DNA of 6,395 nt from Methylococcales bacterium (GCA_023134955.1 JAGLUC010000317.1:1-6395); one strand, 5' to 3'. Positions 1 to 6,274 are shown, counted from the stretch's first letter. Numbers and translations: made by a program. The notes: generated by a model from the sequence alone, not told the origin.

Positions 1-7
1 GTTATCG

Positions 8-190
8 TTACTCTTTCCGATTACCTCCTTTCAGGTAATTAGTTTTAGTCCATGCTAGGCACACTGTTACACTTCGTTTCATACGGGCTACAATATGTGT
101 TAATAAAAGAGTGTCAAAATATCCTGCCAGAACTTTTGGGACGATTAATATATTAAGGACACAAACAAATAATACAAGTGATCCTGACAT
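8..190 (-). CDS. Doubtful 60-codon ORF, possible small membrane peptide or gene remnant
   Basis: This ATG-started frame follows the diguanylate cyclase gene after 31 bp on the same strand. Its N-terminal half is hydrophobic (about residues 4-23) and could be a single membrane helix or signal peptide ending near V-L-A-G. The C-terminal half is basic (MKRS near 37-40, then K/R-rich to the end). I do not recognise it. No Shine-Dalgarno sequence precedes the ATG; the upstream bases are pyrimidine/AT-rich. A GAAAGGAGG string lies inside the 3' end of the frame, but no start codon follows it within the window. The frame may be real, a fragment of a decayed gene, or chance. The rest of bases 1-221 holds nothing else I can support. 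Confidence 0.15.
   Translation of the reverse strand: MSGSLVLFVCVLNILIVPKVLAGYFDTLLLTHIVARMKRSVTVCLAWTKTNYLKGGNRKE
20..39. repeat. Short inverted repeat enclosing an AGGAGG string
   Basis: ATTACC (20-25) and GGTAAT (34-39) are perfect 6-bp complementary arms around an 8-nt loop. Read on the minus strand, the loop and second arm contain GAAAGGAGG, a strong ribosome-binding-like string that would be partly sequestered in the hairpin. No start codon follows on that strand before the window edge, so a translational role cannot be shown. It may be chance or the edge of an element to the left. Confidence 0.25.
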
Positions 191-212
191 AATAAAATAC
201 GCAGGGAGTCAC

Positions 213-235
213 AAAAAAACCTTAGCTTGCTAGTT
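213..235 (-). terminator. Candidate rho-independent terminator of the diguanylate cyclase gene
   Basis: On the minus strand the end of the cyclase gene reads AACTAGCAAGCTAAGG followed by a run of seven T. AAC/GTT and TAG/CTA can pair with a 2-nt bulge, giving a short imperfect stem that overlaps the stop codon (222-224) and runs directly into the T-tract. The T-run is convincing, but the stem is weak and its loop very small. It is therefore a candidate only. Confidence 0.35.
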
Positions 236-1418
236 GATTTCTACCATTTTTCTTTGCTTTGTATAAAGCAGTATCAGCCTGCTTCATAATATCCCAGGCA
301 TCAACTTTAACTTTTTTGCTTTTTGAATCAGCAACTCCAATTGATACAGTAACTTGAACGATTTTTTCCTTTTTTCTCTTTACTTTGTTTGACTTGTTTC
401 TGCGATCTTGTCTATTCACAACAAAGGGCATATCAGCAATGGTTTTTCGTAAGATTTCCAAATGAATTTCTGAGTCTTTAACACTTTTTCCTGGAAAAAC
501 AACGGTAAACTCTTCCCCTCCATATCGATATGGAAATCCACCGCCACTGACCTTTTTCATTTTTATGGCGATTATTCTTAATACAGCATCACCTGTATCA
601 TGTCCATAAGTATCATTAAATTTTTTAAAATGATCCACATCAAGCATAGCAACAGTATAAAGCCCTGATATGGATTGAAATTTTTCTCTTAATGCTCGTC
701 TACCAGGAAGGTCGGTTAATTCATCCAGATAAGCCATGCGCCAGGATTCTTGTACAACGGCATACAAACACATGAGTAATGCGGCACTAATAAAAATATT
801 TAATCCATAAGCATCGTTTTTTAAGTGCAAGACAATTAATAAAACTGCCAATATACCAAGGGAAACAGCTATAAAAGGGGATGGTTTTATTAAGTTTATA
901 AGTAATAGGCTGAATAGAACAAATACAGCATTAAAAATCACAGTTTGTGATAAATGTGTCCAGTCAAAATAACGAGAGGGCAGCCAATCTTTTAAAAGAT
1001 AAAGACTGACCCAGTCAGGTTTTTCATAAACAGACCATATACTAAAAACTGTAATAAATAAAATGAGTAAATAAATAGGGGTTGAGCGAAAACTTAATAA
1101 ACTACGTTCTGGGGTAATGGTAAAACAAAGCAATAGTAGAGGAGAAAAAAAAGATAGTAGACCGTAATGTAATTTTGTTGGCAGCCAATTAAAGTTTAAA
1201 AACAGGTTAACAACCATAAGTAATAGGGTGAAAAAAAAGATTGCACTACGATTAAAATGTAACGACAGTGAGGCGACTAAGAGAGCTAATATTGCTGGTA
1301 AATAGCTTAGTGTATTGACGATTGATATAGGTGATTCTAAATTTTGCTGATAACCATATACAGATAAAAATAATATACCAAGTACAGGTGATAAACTTTT
1401 GAGTGTTTGTATTATCAT
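222..1418 (-). CDS. Membrane-anchored GGDEF diguanylate cyclase
   Basis: Predicted to make cyclic di-GMP from two GTP at the cytoplasmic face of the inner membrane. The 398-residue protein has about eight hydrophobic helices (roughly residues 8-23, 32-52, 58-77, 84-101, 113-130, 158-176, 180-199, 205-222) of no sensor family I recognise. A GGDEF domain (about 228-398) follows. Its landmarks are LTDLPGRR (234-241), the metal-site segment MLDVDHFKKFND (258-269), GHDTGD (272-277), the intact catalytic GGEEF (300-304), VTVSIGVA (356-363) and ALYKAKKNGRN (384-394). The allosteric I-site expected before GGEEF is SGGG (291-294) instead of RxxD, so product inhibition is probably absent. A Lys/Arg-rich insert (336-352) precedes VTVSIGVA. 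No EAL domain is present. An in-frame TAG lies two codons upstream of the ATG, so the start cannot lie much further upstream, although no good Shine-Dalgarno precedes it. The enzymatic class is firm; the sensed signal is unknown. Confidence 0.94.
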   Translation of the reverse strand: MIIQTLKSLSPVLGILFLSVYGYQQNLESPISIVNTLSYLPAILALLVASLSLHFNRSAIFFFTLLLMVVNLFLNFNWLPTKLHYGLLSFFSPLLLLCFTITPERSLLSFRSTPIYLLILFITVFSIWSVYEKPDWVSLYLLKDWLPSRYFDWTHLSQTVIFNAVFVLFSLLLINLIKPSPFIAVSLGILAVLLIVLHLKNDAYGLNIFISAALLMCLYAVVQESWRMAYLDELTDLPGRRALREKFQSISGLYTVAMLDVDHFKKFNDTYGHDTGDAVLRIIAIKMKKVSGGGFPYRYGGEEFTVVFPGKSVKDSEIHLEILRKTIADMPFVVNRQDRRNKSNKVKRKKEKIVQVTVSIGVADSKSKKVKVDAWDIMKQADTALYKAKKNGRNQLAS

Positions 1419-1519
1419 TATCTAGTTCTAATTTTAATTTTAAAGAGTAAGGTCTGAAGTAAGGAGATTATTTAAGATGAGATGCTCGATAATGGATGTG
1501 GAAATAAAGAGTGTATAAA

Positions 1520-1548
1520 AATATAATCCCAATTTGTTTGAGAAACAA
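1520..1548 (-). promoter_or_regulatory. Candidate sigma-70 promoter for the diguanylate cyclase gene
   Basis: On the minus strand TTGTTT (1543-1548) and TATATT (1520-1525) are separated by 17 bp. The -10 matches consensus at five of six bases and the -35 at three. The predicted transcript would start near 1513 and carry a leader of about 95 nt with no obvious Shine-Dalgarno next to the ATG at 1418. The -35 overlaps a hairpin described separately. The region is AT-rich, so chance matches are likely. Confidence 0.3.
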
Positions 1549-1556
1549 GGGTTTTT
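1528..1556. terminator. Hairpin with T-rich flanks, possible terminator of the 96-residue protein gene
   Basis: CCC (1528-1530) and GGG (1549-1551) flank the perfect arms TTGTTT (1534-1539) and AAACAA (1543-1548), with loop GAG and a 3-nt AAT bulge. On the plus strand the stem runs into TTTTT (1552-1556). On the minus strand it is followed by ATTATATTTTT and lies about 43 bp past the stop of the small exported-protein gene. It could end that transcript. No convincing plus-strand gene precedes it. It overlaps the candidate cyclase promoter, so both assignments may not hold. Confidence 0.35.
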
Positions 1557-1561
1557 GACAT

Positions 1562-1586
1562 ATTTAATTTAAAAAACGAATTAAAT
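1562..1586. repeat. AT-only inverted repeat just downstream of the 96-residue protein gene
   Basis: ATTTAATT (1562-1569) and AATTAAAT (1579-1586) are perfect 8-bp arms around a 9-nt loop, 7 bp past the stop codon at 1594. The stem contains no G:C pair and no clean T-run follows it on the minus strand. It is a weak transcript-end hairpin at best. Confidence 0.25.
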
Positions 1587-1593
1587 GACTACT

Positions 1594-1884
1594 TTATTTA
1601 TCAGGAAAAACAGAATGAAGAACTAAGTTATGCTCAAAATAAACGATAAAATCTTTATAAATCCAGCGTGTGATAGGTGGCTCACCAACAGCCGCAATTA
1701 TTTTTAATGGCTGACCCAGTTGTTTTTTAACCTGATCCATAGTCAAGCCACGGACAGGTGTGTTTATATTTCTTGTCATTATTTGCTCAGGCACTACGGT
1801 AAAACTCTCTTCTGCCAGAGTAATTGATGTTGATAGCATTAATATTGTAACAGTGAAAATAGAAATAAAATTCATTTTGATCAT
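1594..1884 (-). CDS. Small exported conserved hypothetical protein with a BamE/SmpA-like motif
   Basis: The 96-residue protein begins with a typical Sec signal peptide: MIKMN n-region, hydrophobic core about 6-20, and likely cleavage after A24 (TLA/EE). This gives a mature periplasmic or secreted domain of about 72 residues. No lipobox cysteine is present, so it is not a lipoprotein. RGLTMDQVKKQLGQP (45-59) has the G-x-T-x3-V-x4-G-x-P pattern of BamE/SmpA-type small domains. GEPPITRWIYKDFIVYFE (67-84) and VLHSVF (88-93) then read as paired beta strands. From memory, a gammaproteobacterial family of short proteins shares the PPITRW-Y-x-F-VYFE block, but I know no function for it. The ATG at 1884 is supported by AGGA seven bases upstream; the second Met (codon 4) lacks such spacing. 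It is a stand-alone gene with gaps of 175 and 216 bp on either side. Confidence 0.85.
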   Translation of the reverse strand: MIKMNFISIFTVTILMLSTSITLAEESFTVVPEQIMTRNINTPVRGLTMDQVKKQLGQPLKIIAAVGEPPITRWIYKDFIVYFEHNLVLHSVFPDK

Positions 1885-1926
1885 GTTGAGTTCCTAAAAA
1901 AATACATACAGTAAACAATTAGTAGA

Positions 1927-1955
1927 ATTATAGTCTAAATTGAAAAAGTTAAAGC
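1927..1955 (-). promoter_or_regulatory. Candidate promoter of the 96-residue exported protein
   Basis: A perfect TATAAT -10 box lies on the minus strand at 1927-1932, which would place the transcript start near 1920 and give a leader of about 36 nt ending in a good AGGA site. The hexamer 17 bp upstream (GCTTTA, 1950-1955) is a poor -35. The promoter may therefore be weak, activator-dependent or of another sigma class. Confidence 0.4.
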
Positions 1956-2016
1956 AGTGCTAAGTTTTATTTATTGAGACCTTTACACAGAGCAGCAAGT
2001 CCTGTTCTATCCAGTT

Positions 2017-2072
2017 TTTAGTCCGCAATACTTAATAAAAATGATTTATAGCTCTGTTCATAGCGGACTAAA
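2017..2072. repeat. 10-bp perfect inverted repeat, REP/MITE-like remnant
   Basis: TTTAGTCCGC (2017-2026) and GCGGACTAAA (2063-2072) are perfect 10-bp inverted arms around a 36-nt AT-rich interior. The right arm sits inside a degenerate palindrome of its own (AGCG at 2062-2065, CGCT at 2077-2080). No T-run follows either arm, so a simple terminator is unlikely. Four G/C bases per arm in an AT-rich gap make chance less likely. The form resembles intergenic palindromic repeats or a short non-autonomous element; no transposase gene is present. Confidence 0.5.
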
Positions 2073-2082
2073 GTTACGCTCT

Positions 2083-2113
2083 ACAAAATATCCATCAAAC
2101 CTAAGTTGATGGA
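2083..2113 (-). terminator. Candidate rho-independent terminator overlapping the end of the giant gene
   Basis: TCCATCAA and TTGATGGA form a perfect 8-bp stem (2091-2098 with 2106-2113) and a 7-nt loop containing the gene's TAG stop. On the minus strand the stem is followed by TATTTTGT, a modest T-rich tract. Position and strand fit termination of the 1341-residue protein gene. Confidence 0.5.
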
Positions 2114-5100
2114 GTAGTGGTTTTTTTATCAGCAACTTTCTTTTTTTTCCACAAGCCATTAGTTGAATAACAGCTCCATCCCCATTTCAACCAGTTTAAT
2201 AATGATACGGCTAGCCATAATGACCAAAGTAACATTAAAATGCGGTAAGTCATTAGTGGTACTGAGATAACGGTGGCTGTCGGTAATAGTTCGTCACTTC
2301 TATCCTGATACCAGTTTAAATTAAATGCAGATGATTGATTACCCACTATCTGCATATCTGGCGAGTTTAATAGACCTTGCCGAACGGCAATAAAAAGTAA
2401 TAACAAGGAAGTTAGTGTCAATAATCCCAACGCTATTTGAGTTAAATTAAAATAAACAGCATCTGTTAGCTGTTTTTTCTCCCTGAATCCTAATGCCATT
2501 AACCAGATAACCACTAATAAAGCGGATTCAACAGGTATTTGACTTAACCCAACCAATAGTAAAAACCAGTGCCAGTGTTTTAAAGGAGTTAATGATATTT
2601 TCCCTAATCCTATAGACAATACCGCAATAACAAATAACACACCCCAAAACAATACGGCTGGACCGAATTTTGGGCCTGATGTAAATAGCACCCAGCGGTC
2701 TTGCCCTAAATTAATATTAATATGATTGTTTACACTGGCAATACCCAGATTAACCTTTGGCGTAGTTAGCAAACCTGACTGCTCCTGCATTTTTCGCCAA
2801 TTGAGCGTTATATCCTGCTTCCCTGGTTTTATAGGCAAAGTCACTTGTGATTTTTGCTGGCGTATTGGTTGAGTTACTCCATTAATTTTTACCGATTGTA
2901 ATTGAACATTTTCTGGTAATGTCAATGTATGCTGAACACCTTTTGAACTTCTAAGGCTCAAATTCAACAATGTTTGTATAGATCGTTTGCCAGGATTAAT
3001 GTTTAAATCAGTTCTATCAATCGTTAAGGTCGCGCCTTTAACAGCCTTTGGGCGAGTGATTGTTAAACTGACTTTTTCATTTGGCCAGGGTCGCCATTCA
3101 GGCAGCCATCTACCATGATCTTGATGATGAACAACAGCAATCCCAGAAGTTTGTACATGCCAGATTGGACTGACATCGGCACGCCAGACTTCTGTCCATT
3201 GATGAGTATCAGCCGCTATCAGATCAATCTGTTCTGATTTTGTTAATACCGACTGCCACTGCAAACTATTTTGTCTGGATGACAGGTTAATTAACACCTG
3301 TTTGTTTTTAACTCGAATATTGCTAGTAGTAACTGATTCACCTTTAAGTAAAGGCAGTTTAATTGCCAATGCTGCATCGTTATTAAAAACACGGATTACT
3401 CGAGTAGTGATACGCCAATCTAAGCCAAGATGTAAAGTCCGTTCGATTCTAATAAATGCTGGCAAAACTCCTGGCTCAAGCGTTTGTTTAGCCGTTTGCA
3501 ATTGTTGTACTGTTTTGACACGCGAGAATATCAGTTGATTATCTGTCCGACCGTTATCATGCACACCTTCTATATTCCAGCCTTTAGTTTCAACAGTTGT
3601 TTGGTGTGGCTTTAACAGTAAAGGTAAGGAGAATTTGTTATGTACAGGTGTAATTCCTAATAGCTCAACTTTATTTTGACCTTTTTCCAGACTAATCCAT
3701 AATTCTCCACTGCGGGTTCTAATTAATGCCCGTGCCTGGCGACCATTTACTAATACCTGATTAGGCAGCCATTGTTTTAACTTTGCTGGTAATGGAATAG
3801 CCACCGCTTGTTGAGCATGTACTTGTAGGGAAATACTCAATTTTTTTGCAGTAATATGCAACTGCATCTGCGGTATTTGGGCGCAAACAGGCAAACAATC
3901 AGGTGCTTGCAATAATCGACTCTGTAGCTCATCAAGTAATTCTTGTTGTGGAAAATCGGCCTGCACGTCCTGAACAGGCAAACTGAGTAAGGGAATCAAT
4001 AAAACCCAACTGAATATAGGTTTAGAAAGTTTAAACTTTTTATTCACCACCCCAAACATTAATAATGATAAAACCAGCAATAGTAAAACCCTTAAAAAAT
4101 TGAGCAACATAGATTGTGCAGGTGATAAATACCAGAAACTGATTTGTTGCTGATCATCGACAGAACCATTCCATGATAAACGAATTTTTTTCCATTTCCA
4201 TTGCGGTAAACCAGGGCCGGTTTGGATATTGGCATCTGGGTCTATACGCTTGTGCATGATACCTTTAGCCTTATAAAGTTTGGAGTGAACACGTTTTGTA
4301 GTAACAGAACTCATCATGTCGGCTTCTTCAGCTTCCATAGCTATACTCATTGCTGGTTTACTAGGCTCAGCCATATTAAATATAGTTGGTGAGATTTTTT
4401 GCCACTGTTTTTCCAATTGCGGATATAATCCGGTCCTGACTTGTGACACCATAAAAGGAATGGCAATAATCAGCAAAGCAAGCAAACAAATATTTTTATA
4501 CCATTTCATAAACTTTTGAAACTTGCCCGTTGGTAAAACTCTGATTAAAGCAATTGCCGCCAAAATATTCAGCCAGATAAAATGAGGGGATTCAGCTTCA
4601 TGCCAGATTAAACTTAAACTAATTAATGCAAATACCCCCCAATAGATAGACCACATTCGACTGATTGCTAAAGCAGCAATCAGCACTAAAAACAAATCTA
4701 ACAGTGTCCATTGAGAAATCCAGCTATCTGGTACATTATCCACGCCGTTGGCTGCCAGTAAACGCCAGCCAGGAGGAATATTTAAATCAGCTTGCACCTG
4801 ATGAAAATTCTGCTCCCATCCAATAGCACTTATATTACCTATATCACCTTTAATACGGCTATCAGCTTGAATGGCTATATTGCCTTTTCTGACTTCAACC
4901 CCCTGTTTATTCGAGTCTACTGACGTTGTAATCAACAGGTTTTGCCCATTGAGCTTGACCTGTCCAAGCTGGGTTTCAGGTAATGCATCCAATCGCCAGC
5001 CTTTAGTCATTTTTCCATTAATGCTATCGGAAACAGTATAGGCATCACCATTAAAATCCAACCACAATTGTCGCTTTAGATTCAATTGATTAGGCTCAGG

Positions 5101-6126
5101 TTCAGGATCGCCGCGTCGAATCACTTTAAACCCCATGCTATCACCTTGTTTCACATGATAAGCAGGTAGATTTTTCCATTGTCTGGGAACATTGCTCTGA
5201 CTAGGGTCAATAGTTTTTAGTTTTTCAATTTCAACAAGCCGTTGAAAAGGCTGTGCCTGAAAAGACCAGATTTCTGCATCAGGCCATTGAGTATCATTAA
5301 TATTTAAGGCTAATTGTGTAATATATTGTGGATGCCTAGCATGTAGCTCAACATGCCAGCGGCCTGGTCTTACTTGAATTAATAAACCACCACCAGGCTC
5401 AATTCTGGCAGGTAAAGGACTTTTTAGAGAGATAGGGATAAAGTCTTTTAATAAGGCATGGGGTAATTTTATTTCTCGTTGATCACCCGAAACCTCTAAC
5501 TCAAAATAACTAATAAGTTGTAAAGGCACATTGTCATAAACTTTCCTGAAAACCTGTAATTCCAGTTTGTTTTCAACACTTTTTGGTTTTGTTTGTCCTA
5601 TATCACTTTCTTTTAACCAAACCAGATTACCTTTTATAAGCGGGTAGGCGATTTTTTTACCATTAACCTTTAAACTGAATAAACCTGTATTTTTAGGAAT
5701 CGCTAAACTTTCAGGAATTCGATCCCAGAAAAAAAAACCTTTAATTTTATGCTTACCTGCCGCTAGCTTTATAGCTGGTTCACTTTGTCTGTTCATCACT
5801 AAAGCAGCTTTGTTATTAATAGTTACATTTTGTGGCCAATAGTCTTGATTTCCAGGCAAAGTTATCCAGCCTTCTCGATAAACTTGCCACTGACTAGTAA
5901 ATTGAGCCTGTTTTGGCTTTAACTCCAGGCTAAGTTTTCCAGGCCAGCTACACTGCTTTTGCTGAAAGTTATTATAGAAAAAAGGGCATTGAAACTGTTC
6001 TTCACCCTGTAAAACCCAGTCAGCCCAGGGTTTAAGTGGCTCAGGAATTTTGTCCTTAGTCAATGGTGTAGCAAGGGATACAGAAAATATAGAAGATATA
6101 AAAAGGAATAAAATAAAACGAGACAT
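2101..6126 (-). CDS. Giant duplicated inner-membrane/periplasmic protein of unknown function
   Basis: The 1341-residue protein is probably a long conserved gammaproteobacterial envelope protein without an assigned role. I recognise no enzyme motif. It has a signal peptide (1-19, SLA/TP), a beta-rich periplasmic region (20-472), four helices (about 475-490, 492-508, 514-530, 546-561), a periplasmic insert (562-672) with an acidic/Met patch, and a fifth helix (673-694). A lysine-rich cytoplasmic turn (695-702) and a second signal-like helix (704-722, VQA/DF) follow. A second beta-rich region (723-1154), five helices (about 1156-1176, 1184-1199, 1200-1213, 1226-1247, 1288-1312) and a basic tail complete it. 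Basic residues sit on predicted cytoplasmic loops (529-545, 1174-1187, 1213-1219). The second half repeats the first at an offset of about 690-704. Cysteines 47/59 and 744/748 may form periplasmic disulfides. The ATG at 6126 has AGGA seven bases upstream; a TTG two codons earlier is too close to that site. It lies alone, divergent from the gene at 6322. Confidence 0.92.
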   Translation of the reverse strand: MSRFILFLFISSIFSVSLATPLTKDKIPEPLKPWADWVLQGEEQFQCPFFYNNFQQKQCSWPGKLSLELKPKQAQFTSQWQVYREGWITLPGNQDYWPQNVTINNKAALVMNRQSEPAIKLAAGKHKIKGFFFWDRIPESLAIPKNTGLFSLKVNGKKIAYPLIKGNLVWLKESDIGQTKPKSVENKLELQVFRKVYDNVPLQLISYFELEVSGDQREIKLPHALLKDFIPISLKSPLPARIEPGGGLLIQVRPGRWHVELHARHPQYITQLALNINDTQWPDAEIWSFQAQPFQRLVEIEKLKTIDPSQSNVPRQWKNLPAYHVKQGDSMGFKVIRRGDPEPEPNQLNLKRQLWLDFNGDAYTVSDSINGKMTKGWRLDALPETQLGQVKLNGQNLLITTSVDSNKQGVEVRKGNIAIQADSRIKGDIGNISAIGWEQNFHQVQADLNIPPGWRLLAANGVDNVPDSWISQWTLLDLFLVLIAALAISRMWSIYWGVFALISLSLIWHEAESPHFIWLNILAAIALIRVLPTGKFQKFMKWYKNICLLALLIIAIPFMVSQVRTGLYPQLEKQWQKISPTIFNMAEPSKPAMSIAMEAEEADMMSSVTTKRVHSKLYKAKGIMHKRIDPDANIQTGPGLPQWKWKKIRLSWNGSVDDQQQISFWYLSPAQSMLLNFLRVLLLLVLSLLMFGVVNKKFKLSKPIFSWVLLIPLLSLPVQDVQADFPQQELLDELQSRLLQAPDCLPVCAQIPQMQLHITAKKLSISLQVHAQQAVAIPLPAKLKQWLPNQVLVNGRQARALIRTRSGELWISLEKGQNKVELLGITPVHNKFSLPLLLKPHQTTVETKGWNIEGVHDNGRTDNQLIFSRVKTVQQLQTAKQTLEPGVLPAFIRIERTLHLGLDWRITTRVIRVFNNDAALAIKLPLLKGESVTTSNIRVKNKQVLINLSSRQNSLQWQSVLTKSEQIDLIAADTHQWTEVWRADVSPIWHVQTSGIAVVHHQDHGRWLPEWRPWPNEKVSLTITRPKAVKGATLTIDRTDLNINPGKRSIQTLLNLSLRSSKGVQHTLTLPENVQLQSVKINGVTQPIRQQKSQVTLPIKPGKQDITLNWRKMQEQSGLLTTPKVNLGIASVNNHININLGQDRWVLFTSGPKFGPAVLFWGVLFVIAVLSIGLGKISLTPLKHWHWFLLLVGLSQIPVESALLVVIWLMALGFREKKQLTDAVYFNLTQIALGLLTLTSLLLLFIAVRQGLLNSPDMQIVGNQSSAFNLNWYQDRSDELLPTATVISVPLMTYRILMLLWSLWLAVSLLNWLKWGWSCYSTNGLWKKKKVADKKTTTPST

Positions 6127-6156
6127 AATCAATTCCTGAATAGATAGAATTATTTA

Positions 6157-6186
6157 ATTGTAGTCTCTAAATAAAAAAAACTTCAA
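6157..6186 (-). promoter_or_regulatory. Likely sigma-70 promoter of the giant membrane protein gene
   Basis: On the minus strand TTGAAG (6181-6186) and TACAAT (6157-6162) are 18 bp apart. The -10 matches consensus at five of six bases and the -35 at four. The expected start near 6150 gives a leader of about 24 nt with AGGA well placed before the ATG at 6126. The spacer contains a run of eight T. This is the best-looking promoter in the window. Confidence 0.5.
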
Positions 6187-6194
6187 GAACTTGA
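6183..6194. promoter_or_regulatory. Operator-like dyad over the giant gene's -35
   Basis: TCAAG (6183-6187) and CTTGA (6190-6194) form a perfect 5-bp dyad with a 2-bp centre. It overlaps the predicted -35 of the minus-strand promoter and an isolated plus-strand TTGACA (6191-6196). Its position would suit a repressor, but a dyad this short may be chance. Confidence 0.25.
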
Positions 6195-6237
6195 CAGGAA
6201 TATTTTCAATTTATGCCATCCATTTAAGAATGTGTGA

Positions 6238-6254
6238 TGTGAATGACGCTCACA
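6238..6254. promoter_or_regulatory. CRP-like dyad TGTGA-N7-TCACA in the divergent region
   Basis: TGTGA (6238-6242) and TCACA (6250-6254) are perfect half-sites of the CRP type, but the spacer is 7 bp instead of the canonical 6. A further TGTGA lies immediately upstream (6233-6237). The dyad centre is about 40 bp upstream of the start predicted from the -10 at 6275-6280, which is where a class II activator would bind. The one-base spacing error means CRP itself may not recognise it. Confidence 0.3.
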
Positions 6255-6274
6255 AAATGTACTAGACTAAACCA

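Noticed and set aside
1594..1884. Small exported protein as a BamE lipoprotein
   Set aside because: It has a BamE-like short motif but lacks a lipobox cysteine, and the PPITRW to VYFE block is not a BamE feature.
2017..2072. Inverted repeat as the terminator of the giant gene
   Set aside because: The 36-nt loop is long and the distal arm on the minus strand is followed by A-rich, not T-rich, sequence; the hairpin at 2091-2113 is a better terminator.
3302..3538. 78-codon plus-strand frame
   Set aside because: It lies wholly inside the giant minus-strand gene, has no ribosome site or recognisable protein features, and the opposite frame carries a continuous conserved-looking protein.
4316..4519. 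67-codon plus-strand frame with a hydrophobic start
   Set aside because: It is antisense to the giant gene; its apparent hydrophobic segment is an artefact of the complementary codons. No promoter or Shine-Dalgarno is evident.
2101..6126. Giant protein as a BcsB-like cellulose synthase partner controlled by c-di-GMP from the neighbouring cyclase
   Set aside because: It also combines periplasmic beta domains with membrane helices, but I see no BcsB motifs, there is no cellulose synthase gene in the window, and a cyclase over 600 bp away is not evidence of partnership.
6127..6132. TTG start two codons upstream of the ATG of the giant gene
   Set aside because: It sits almost on top of the AGGA ribosome site, whereas the ATG at 6126 has a proper 7-base spacing and begins a standard signal peptide.
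6191..6219. Perfect TTGACA on the plus strand as a promoter for the edge gene
   Set aside because: No acceptable -10 hexamer occurs 16-18 bp downstream (the positions read ATGCCA, TGCCAT and GCCATC).
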